A program made the translations under genes and the position numbers. The notes under the pieces were generated by a model. That model was not told the DNA's origin and ran no database searches. It was given only the letters and a program-made list of their open reading frames with translations. A stretch of 30,062 nt of DNA from a bacterium (GTDB lineage: Bacteria; T1Sed10-126). This document shows, piece by piece, positions 23,833-30,062 of the stretch (the stretch's first letter is position 1; each line of letters begins with the position of its first letter). The stretch is from contig PWOD01000062.1 of assembly GCA_003557545.1 (NCBI GenBank), positions 1 to 30,062 on the forward strand, read 5' to 3'.

Positions 23833-26592
23833 TTGAATATATTAAGAGCACTGTTGAATCCCGGAGTTTCCAGCTCACGGGACTTTTCAATTGACAACTC
23901 ATCAGTTTCCCTTAAGGAAGCTTTTGCCGCCCGCGCGGACCGGGGAAGCAGCGATTTTTTTGAGCTGTTTATGTCGAAGCTGGGAGCCGATTTTCAGTTG
24001 CCAGACCGTCCTGACTTCAAACCTGCCGAGTTTTCAATGACAGTTTCTTCAAAAGATTTTGAGCAGTCAGGCTTAAAATTTGAAACAGATAAAAATAAAC
24101 AGGGTTTTCTTCAAATATTAAAAGAGCAGCCTGTTAAAAATGATTTTTCAGAATTAAAAATGGTTCGGGATGAACTTTCCTCTGCTGATAAAGAAAAATT
24201 AGAAAAACTGATAAAAGTTGCTGAAAATCCTCAAAAGTTTCAACAGCTGGAAAAACTTACCTCCGACCAGAAAGATTTTTTGAAACTATTGACTGAAGAG
24301 GGGTTGGACTTAAAGGATTCGGAGCAGCTTGAAAAGGTTAAAATGCTGGCTGAAAAACTGCTGGAGATGGCAGAACAATCAGCAGATTTAGATCTGGATA
24401 ATGTCCTGGAAGAGCTGATCGATCTGGAGGAGATTTTCAGTCAGCTTAAACAGCTTAAAGATGATCGTGCAATAGTTATGGAACAGCTGGAGGAATTATT
24501 CGCCAACCTGGAAAATCTAATCTCTGATTTTCAAAAATATTTGCGTCAGCTTCAGGATGGTGTGGAGGAATCAGCGCTGGATGAGTTGAAAAATAAATTA
24601 AAAGATTTAACGGAGGATAGTGATCTATCGAAAAAACTGTTTGCTGGTTTTTTTGAAGAGAAGGGCAATGGTATTGAGGCTGATGAGCTATTGAAACAGC
24701 TACAAAACTTTCTCGATAGCCTTGAAAAAATAGCTGAACTGGGTGACCAGTTTCAGCAGAAATTGTTGGAGAGTGGGGAGTTTGATAGTAAAAAGTTCAA
24801 ACAGCTTATGGATGATTTAAGTGATCTGCTCGAGCAGATTGAGCAACTTGAGCTATCTGAAGAGCTGGTTGAATTTTTAGAGACGGTTGTGCCTGAAGAT
24901 CAGCAGGAGTTCTTAGAACTATTTACTAAAGATTATGATGCCGCTGAATTAGCTGATAATTTAGAAAAAATCAGAGATATTATGGAGCAGATTGCGGAGC
25001 TTAAAGAACTGAATGATAAATTGTCTGCCGAGCAGGCTGAAAAGCGGGAGATCGCCAAGCAGCAGTTTTTTAAAGAAAACTCTGAAAAATCAAAGGTCAG
25101 CTCTGACAGGCAGCCCGACAAAGTGGATGTGAAGAACGAAAAAGCGGTTGATGAAGATCAAGTAAAAGCTGATATTGCTCCAGAAAAGAGAGATAAATCT
25201 GAAGAAACAACTGGAAAATCGGAAGAGATATCTGAGAATGCTGACGACAAAGTGGAAAAAGTAGTTGATGAAATGGAGCGGGAGAAAGAATCGGCAAGCT
25301 TTGAGGCGGAGAAGTTAAAGGCGCAATCGGAAGATAGATCGTCTGATGAAGAAAAAATTAGTTCAGAGTCCAAACAGGCTGAAAAACAGGAAAAAGATTC
25401 GACTTCGGAAGCTCTAAAAGTAGATGAACATGAGGATTCTTCTACTGAAAAAATCAAAGCAATTGATCAGGATGAGCTGTCTGCTGCCCAGAAAAAGGAG
25501 TTAGAAAAAGCAAACCAGATGGCTGCCGAGGAAACTGCCAAACAGACTAGAGATTCTGACAATGAAACTGGTGAAAAGGGTTCTGAACCGTCCCGCAGGA
25601 CAGAACGGGGTGAACAGCCTGAAACCACCGGGAAGTCCGCCGATGATCAACAGCCATCGACTCGTTCCAGCCAGGAGGTCGGTCAGCATCGTTGGAATAG
25701 ATCCAATCAGACCAATCAGATCGAGATGCTCCAGGCCCAAGAGTTAGAAGAGCTGGAGGTTCAGGCCTCAGGAGAATCAACTGAGGAGTCGGGGTTGTCA
25801 ACTGATGATATCCAGGCATTGTTGAACGAGGCCACCGAAGATTTAAATTTGGAAACAGTGAAGTTGGAGCAGGAGATAGTTAACACCGTGGAAAGCAGTA
25901 ATGACAACTCGACTGAGACCGGCCGGTCGACTGAGGTACGTTTTCAGGAAAATCCGATAGATTCTGATGCTCTCAGGTTACGTGAACTTGGTGAATACGA
26001 AGCTAATGCTTCACGTCCTGATTTTTCTTCCGATAGTGGTGGAAGCAATACCCCTCAGGGTGGCGAACGATTTCAGCAGAATTTTGTTTCACAGGAAATC
26101 TTAAAGAGTGAAAAAAATCAGCAAAGTTATGTTGATAAAATGCGTCATATGGAAAGAATTTTTGAAGCTCAAAAGGTTATCGAACAGCTGGCCGAAAAAA
26201 CCCGGGCGGCTGTGAAGGAAGGGCGGCAGACGATGCAGATTCAGCTGCATCCTCAGGAACTGGGAGAGGTCAGGGTTGAGATTGCCGTTGAGGGTTCCCG
26301 AATGACAGCTCGCTTTAGAGTTGAAAATGAACTGGTTGAAGATAGATTGGGGAGAAATTTAAGAGAGTTGGAAAACTGTCTGACGGAGATCGGGCTGGAG
26401 ATTGATGAGGTTGAAATATCTAATATGGAAACGGGCAGTGGATCTGACTTCGAGAAATGGTTTGATGATAATCAACCTGGGAATCAGGCGGAATCCACAG
26501 TTGAAGGAACTGCTGAAATGGAAGAGAGTGCAGCAGGACCGCCCTCCCGCCGGGGACTTCCCACCTACAGTACCCTTGAACTGATTGCCTGA
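23833..26592 (+). CDS. fliK: Very long flagellar hook-length control protein FliK
   Basis: Secreted molecular ruler that sets hook length and switches export specificity. TTG at 23833 (919 aa) is preferred because AGGAG (23819-23823) lies 9 bases before it; the ATG at 23812 has no ribosome site. The C-terminal Flg_hook domain (about 788-868) is clear: RQTMQIQLHPQELGEVRVE, then ARFRVENELVEDRLGRNL and LTEIGLEIDEVEI. The rest is unusual. Residues about 105-415 are a Glu/Leu/Lys/Gln-rich, mostly helical region with many EQLE/ELLE-like units and few prolines. About 415-720 is a low-complexity, Glu/Ser/Lys-rich disordered stretch. FliK proteins are commonly 350-500 residues, so this is roughly double. 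It stays in one frame with no sign of fusion. flgD follows after a 271-base gap. Confidence 0.92.
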   Translation: MNILRALLNPGVSSSRDFSIDNSSVSLKEAFAARADRGSSDFFELFMSKLGADFQLPDRPDFKPAEFSMTVSSKDFEQSGLKFETDKNKQGFLQILKEQPVKNDFSELKMVRDELSSADKEKLEKLIKVAENPQKFQQLEKLTSDQKDFLKLLTEEGLDLKDSEQLEKVKMLAEKLLEMAEQSADLDLDNVLEELIDLEEIFSQLKQLKDDRAIVMEQLEELFANLENLISDFQKYLRQLQDGVEESALDELKNKLKDLTEDSDLSKKLFAGFFEEKGNGIEADELLKQLQNFLDSLEKIAELGDQFQQKLLESGEFDSKKFKQLMDDLSDLLEQIEQLELSEELVEFLETVVPEDQQEFLELFTKDYDAAELADNLEKIRDIMEQIAELKELNDKLSAEQAEKREIAKQQFFKENSEKSKVSSDRQPDKVDVKNEKAVDEDQVKADIAPEKRDKSEETTGKSEEISENADDKVEKVVDEMEREKESASFEAEKLKAQSEDRSSDEEKISSESKQAEKQEKDSTSEALKVDEHEDSSTEKIKAIDQDELSAAQKKELEKANQMAAEETAKQTRDSDNETGEKGSEPSRRTERGEQPETTGKSADDQQPSTRSSQEVGQHRWNRSNQTNQIEMLQAQELEELEVQASGESTEESGLSTDDIQALLNEATEDLNLETVKLEQEIVNTVESSNDNSTETGRSTEVRFQENPIDSDALRLRELGEYEANASRPDFSSDSGGSNTPQGGERFQQNFVSQEILKSEKNQQSYVDKMRHMERIFEAQKVIEQLAEKTRAAVKEGRQTMQIQLHPQELGEVRVEIAVEGSRMTARFRVENELVEDRLGRNLRELENCLTEIGLEIDEVEISNMETGSGSDFEKWFDDNQPGNQAESTVEGTAEMEESAAGPPSRRGLPTYSTLELIA

Positions 26593-26709
26593 CCCCCCGT
26601 TTTTAGCTGCCCTGCAGTGGTTTGTTTGAATTTTTGCACCGTTCGGCCCCCCTTTTTTTTGAAACTTTTTCTGTTTGTTGAAAAAATCATCGAAAAAATT
26701 GAATTTAGT

Positions 26710-26737
26710 TAAATGTTTAGAACTATTTGTCCGATAA
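26710..26737 (+). promoter_or_regulatory. SigD (sigma-28) type promoter before flgD
   Basis: TAAA (26710-26713), 16 bases, TCCGATAA (26730-26737): a perfect -35 and seven of eight of the GCCGATAA sigma-28 -10 form. It lies in the 271-base non-coding gap after fliK, which otherwise shows only AT-rich sequence and no clear terminator. RNA would begin about 120 bases before flgD. Confidence 0.6.
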
Positions 26738-26863
26738 AAATATTAGCCAGTCAAAGTAATTTATCTGGTTGTAAAAAGATTAGTAACAAAAGTTCTTTTA
26801 AGTTTAAATTTCAAATCTTCAGGAGAAGCCTTTCTGGGATTTAGTGATAGGAGTGATGGAAAA

Positions 26864-27289
26864 ATGCCGGTTGCAGGCATTGAAGCACTCGGACAACAGG
26901 ATTTAATGGGAAATGATCCATCGGAGCGGCTGTCGGATAATTTTGATGGAACAGAATTTATGAATTTGCTGCTCCAGCAGTTGAAACATCAGGATCCGAT
27001 GGACCCGATGAGTAATGATCAGTTTATCAGTCAGATGGCAGAGTTGACTTCGGTTGAAAAACTTACGGCCATCTCACAGAGCATAGATAACCTGGCCCGT
27101 GATCAGTCGACCACTCAGTTTTTAGGTTTGCTGGGAGCATATGTTGAGATTGATGCCGCCGGTCAGCAGGAAATGGTTACCGGCCAGGTTGAATCGGTGA
27201 GGTTTACCGAAGCTGGTGCACAGATCATAGTTGATGGAAAACGAATTGATTCTGACGATATTTTAGGGGTATCGTTAGCTGATTTATAG
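26864..27289 (+). CDS. flgD: Flagellar hook cap protein FlgD (short form)
   Basis: Hook assembly scaffold (141 aa) that caps the growing hook and adds FlgE subunits. The conserved core is EFMNLLLQQLKHQDPMDPMS followed by NDQFISQMAELTSVEKL (about residues 31-66). The protein stops soon after a short beta-rich end (VTGQVESVRFTEAGAQIIVD). It lacks the tudor/Ig-like C-terminal domains of the roughly 230-residue E. coli protein but is the length of Bacillus FlgD. The ATG at 26864 follows AGGAGTGATGGAA. Confidence 0.95.
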   Translation: MPVAGIEALGQQDLMGNDPSERLSDNFDGTEFMNLLLQQLKHQDPMDPMSNDQFISQMAELTSVEKLTAISQSIDNLARDQSTTQFLGLLGAYVEIDAAGQQEMVTGQVESVRFTEAGAQIIVDGKRIDSDDILGVSLADL

Positions 27290-27327
27290 GAGGATAGTAA
27301 AGAATTTAGTTTGATAAGGGCCTCATG

Positions 27328-27375
27328 ACACAGTTTAGATAACACAGTAGATGTAATAATCGATACAGCTTAGAC
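27328..27375. repeat. Three imperfect direct repeats before flgE
   Basis: ACACAGTTTAGAT (27328-27340), ACACAGTAGAT (27342-27352) and ATACAGCTTAGAC (27363-27375) share an ACAG-(T)TAGA core at 14- and 21-base intervals in the 121-base flgD-flgE gap. They could be a protein-binding array or chance in AT-rich DNA. Nothing else is evident in the gap except the flgE ribosome site. Confidence 0.25.
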
Positions 27376-27410
27376 ACACTATTAAATATTCTTATTGGAG
27401 GTCAGCCAAA

Positions 27411-30062
27411 ATGGTTACACGTTCCCTGTTTACAGGTGTTAGCGGTCTGCAGGCGCATCTTGAGAGGACGGATGTAATTGCGAATAATATCGCGAACATC
27501 AACACGGCAGGATTTAAAAAATCCCACGTACATTTTTCAACCTTTATGTCAGAAAGACTATCCACGGCATCCGCCCCGGAAGCAGGTTCGCGGGGGGGAA
27601 CCAATTCCCAGCAGATCGGTCTGGGTGTCCAGGTTTCTAATATCTCGCTTGATATGTCAGCCGGTCAGCAGGAGCGGACCGGAGTTGACACCGATCTGGC
27701 TATCCAGGGCGATGGTTTTTTTGCTACGGAAGCGGCTGAAACTGGTGAGCGGATGTACACACGAGCTGGTGCTTTTGAGTTTGATGCCGCCGGTCAGTTT
27801 GTTGACCCTGCCAATGGTAATCTGGTTCTGGGTAGAATGGTGGATGAGAATTTTGAATTAAGAGAACAGGAAAGTCCGATGATTATTGAGGATTTCATGA
27901 GAACCATGGAAGCCCGGGCTACGACTGAGATAGATTTTACTCAAAACCTGGATGCAGAGCGTAGTGTGGGGATTGAATCGATGCGACTGGATAATTTTTC
28001 TCCCGAAGGTTCGGCTGAAGAATCTGATATACGGTTTGATTTTGAACGTTATCATCCGACTGAAAGGGTCTATCGCTTCGAGGCCAAGTGGGCTACCAAT
28101 CCACCCTCGGGCAAACAGACAGGTAGTCCGGTTATTGATCAGATAACCGGCCGTCCCCTGGAAGGAATTGTCCGGTTGGATGACGATGATAATGTGGTGG
28201 GGATCTATGATAATCCAGATCGCCTGGGGATGAATGGGGTGGCCCGGGTTGAGGCTGATCGAAATAATAATACTCCCTACAGGTTCGACGCCAATGGTAT
28301 TGTGGCCCGGAATCAGGATAATATCTTTGATGATTTTCCGGTCCGGGCGGTTGATCCTCCGCAGCTGCGGATTATCATGGGGGATTATGATGGTGGTGGT
28401 GATATTGACAACTTTTCTATTCAATATCAGGATATGGATGGTGACTGGAACTATCTTACCACCTATGATCCCGTCTTAGATGAACATAATCCGGTTGTTG
28501 GTAGCATCTATGATATTTTAGATGGCGGGACCGGTGACGGCTGGTTGCTTGAACGGAATGCTTTTGGAACTAATGCCTCACGTGACGGGGAGATTCGGAT
28601 TGACAGTGATTTTATCAGAAATGTAGAGCTTGATGAAATAGCCGAGGGTGATTCTATCTATTTCCAGGTCCATTCAGGGAATGAAAGTGGAATTTTAGAA
28701 TATGAAGGCTTAATTCCCGGTGCTGAACCGGAGGATGATTTTCGCTGGGGTGGAAGAGATGGTGGCAATTTCATAGCCTCGGCTCCCCGAACTGCCACCG
28801 GGACATCCCAGCTTTCAGCGGTTTATCAGTATGATGAGAGTAATATTGGTGAGATCAGTGACAGTTTTGAAGTTAATGATCAGATTGCCAATAAGGAGTT
28901 CAGGATAGTCTTTACTGCTAATGATGAGTTTGAAGTTTATACCGATACCGACGGTAGTGGGACCCTTAATAATCAGCTCCGGAATCAAGCGGGGAACGAA
29001 TCTATGAGTGTTGGGTCTGATAATCGTCTATTCTTTGAAGATGCCGGCGATATGATCGAGCTGGGGATTGAAATACCGGCCAACAATTGGTCTAATACGA
29101 CCGATGGTTCTCAACTGACTTTTTCTCTTACTGAAGCTCGTGATCGTGGAGAGGATACCCGGGCTTATTCACTTATTCAGGATAGGACTGGTAATATCGG
29201 ATCGGTATTCCTTCCGCTTGAAGGGTCCGGTTCTCCCAGTATAACCCCTGATACGATGGGGTTAACCGATTATACTGCTTTCGGTGAGGCCGAGGATATA
29301 GTGGTTAATAGTGAACGTGAAGTTCAGGTTACCACTTCGGCCGAGGTATTTGATTCCCAGGGAGGGGAACATAACCTGACTTTCCGGTTTGAAAGACAGA
29401 GCACAAATACCTGGATGTGGCACGTTATCGACCCGACCCCTGAAGATAAGCGCAATCCTAAGATGGCCGGTTTTGGGCAGATCACCTTTGACGAAAATGG
29501 TCGTTATGTTGCCGGTCAATCGGAGACATTCCCCTCTCAGGTTGCCATGCATCAACCGCCCCCGGGGCCCCAGAATCAGGAAGAATATAGAGGTATCTTT
29601 TTTAATCCGCCGAAAGAAGAACAACAGCCGCCTAACACCGGGGCAGCACCTGTCGAAATACGGCCAATGCTGCAGAATATTACCCAGTTTGCCGCCAGCT
29701 CAGACATAGAAATCGCTGATTTTGACGGTAATTCGGCCGGTACACTTGAGGAGACCAGTTTTGCTGCTGCCGGTTTTGATCGGGGGGGGAACCTTAATGC
29801 CATCTATGATAATGGTGAATCCAGGGTTATCGGTCAGATAGCTCTGGCCCGGTTTGCCAATCCTGAGGGACTTGATCAACGGGGTGGCACCTATTTCGCT
29901 CCTACGGCTAACAGTGGTCGTCCACGTCTTGGCCGACCCGGTGATGGGGGCCGGGGTGGTGTTGTGGCTAGCTCTCTGGAAAGATCTAATGTTGATATGT
30001 CAGAGGAGTTTACCCGGCTGATTACTACCCAACGGGGTTTCCAGGCAAATTCGCGGACGATA
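27411..30062 (+). CDS. flgE: Giant flagellar hook protein FlgE (3' end beyond window)
   Basis: Secreted hook subunit. The ATG at 27411 follows GGAGG by 9 bases. The frame is open for 884 codons to the window edge. The N-terminal rod-type motif TDVIANNIANINTAGFKKSH (20-39) and DLAIQGDGFFAT (95-106) are diagnostic. The C-terminal SNVDMSEEFTRLITTQRGFQ (859-878) lies almost at the edge, so about 20-30 residues are missing and the full protein is near 910. Usual FlgE proteins have 260-450 residues. The FlgE core strand motif VFDSQGGEHNLTFRFER appears only near 646-662, so about 450 residues are inserted after about 190. The insert is acidic, with Asp-rich turns such as GDYDGGGDIDN (324-334) and YTDTDGSGTLN (510-520) that recall calcium-binding loops. 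The reading frame is continuous. Confidence 0.94.
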   Translation, partial: MVTRSLFTGVSGLQAHLERTDVIANNIANINTAGFKKSHVHFSTFMSERLSTASAPEAGSRGGTNSQQIGLGVQVSNISLDMSAGQQERTGVDTDLAIQGDGFFATEAAETGERMYTRAGAFEFDAAGQFVDPANGNLVLGRMVDENFELREQESPMIIEDFMRTMEARATTEIDFTQNLDAERSVGIESMRLDNFSPEGSAEESDIRFDFERYHPTERVYRFEAKWATNPPSGKQTGSPVIDQITGRPLEGIVRLDDDDNVVGIYDNPDRLGMNGVARVEADRNNNTPYRFDANGIVARNQDNIFDDFPVRAVDPPQLRIIMGDYDGGGDIDNFSIQYQDMDGDWNYLTTYDPVLDEHNPVVGSIYDILDGGTGDGWLLERNAFGTNASRDGEIRIDSDFIRNVELDEIAEGDSIYFQVHSGNESGILEYEGLIPGAEPEDDFRWGGRDGGNFIASAPRTATGTSQLSAVYQYDESNIGEISDSFEVNDQIANKEFRIVFTANDEFEVYTDTDGSGTLNNQLRNQAGNESMSVGSDNRLFFEDAGDMIELGIEIPANNWSNTTDGSQLTFSLTEARDRGEDTRAYSLIQDRTGNIGSVFLPLEGSGSPSITPDTMGLTDYTAFGEAEDIVVNSEREVQVTTSAEVFDSQGGEHNLTFRFERQSTNTWMWHVIDPTPEDKRNPKMAGFGQITFDENGRYVAGQSETFPSQVAMHQPPPGPQNQEEYRGIFFNPPKEEQQPPNTGAAPVEIRPMLQNITQFAASSDIEIADFDGNSAGTLEETSFAAAGFDRGGNLNAIYDNGESRVIGQIALARFANPEGLDQRGGTYFAPTANSGRPRLGRPGDGGRGGVVASSLERSNVDMSEEFTRLITTQRGFQANSRTI

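Noticed and set aside
27858-28424. 188-codon minus-strand frame inside flgE, rich in Ile and Pro
   Set aside because: Antisense shadow of the Asp/Asn-rich hook insert; no start signals and low-complexity composition.
1-30062. CRISPR arrays, tRNA or rRNA genes, insertion sequences
   Set aside because: No regularly spaced repeats, no cloverleaf or rRNA-like stretches and no transposase frames were seen; gaps between genes are short.

Overview
The window looks like a chromosomal segment of an anaerobic or fermentative Bacillota (Firmicutes), most like the Halanaerobiales or a related halophilic clostridial lineage. This is an inference from gene order and composition. The flagellar genes run flgB-flgC-fliE-fliF-fliG-fliH-fliI-fliJ-(lytic transglycosylase)-ylxF-fliK-flgD-flgE, the order of the Bacillus subtilis fla/che operon, and they sit directly behind dprA and xerC, as in Bacillota. 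Many proteins, notably FliK, FlgE, HflC and the SecF insert, are strikingly Asp/Glu-rich, which fits a salt-adapted cell. Strong Shine-Dalgarno sites and frequent TTG starts also fit Bacillota. No rRNA, tRNA, CRISPR array, insertion sequence or phage gene was seen.

Layout. 1-795 (minus): start of a MATE-family efflux transporter, cut by the window edge. 1237-2505 (plus): Glu/Leu-type amino-acid dehydrogenase, probably glutamate dehydrogenase, convergent with moaA (2509-3543, minus). 3544-3962: a roughly 420-base non-coding region with two inverted-repeat elements that may be structured RNAs. 3963-5972: a small two-helix membrane protein, panB and panC, overlapping like an operon. 6063-7442: dihydrolipoyl dehydrogenase without its usual E1/E2 partners. 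7566-13488: secD-secF-hflK-hflC and a TPR lipoprotein, a membrane protein export and quality-control block. 13485-15547: dprA and xerC. 15681-30062: flagellar basal body, export apparatus and hook genes, running off the right edge inside flgE.

How the genes work together. SecDF uses the proton or sodium gradient to help Sec export, and HflK/HflC scaffold the FtsH protease that removes faulty membrane proteins. The flagellar block builds the proximal rod (FlgB, FlgC, FliE), MS ring (FliF), part of the switch (FliG), the export ATPase complex (FliH, FliI, FliJ), a wall-opening transglycosylase, a MotE/YlxF-like membrane protein, the hook-length ruler (FliK), the hook cap (FlgD) and the hook (FlgE). 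Two sites resemble SigD (sigma-28) promoters, before flgB and before flgD, and one resembles a SigA promoter before fliE.

Most unusual points: SecF has about 200 extra residues in its first extracytoplasmic domain; FliK is about 919 residues, roughly twice the usual length; FlgE exceeds 884 residues because of a roughly 450-residue acidic insert; and the moaA-panB gap holds unexplained paired elements. No wholly new multi-gene system is evident; most of the window is well-recognised housekeeping and motility.
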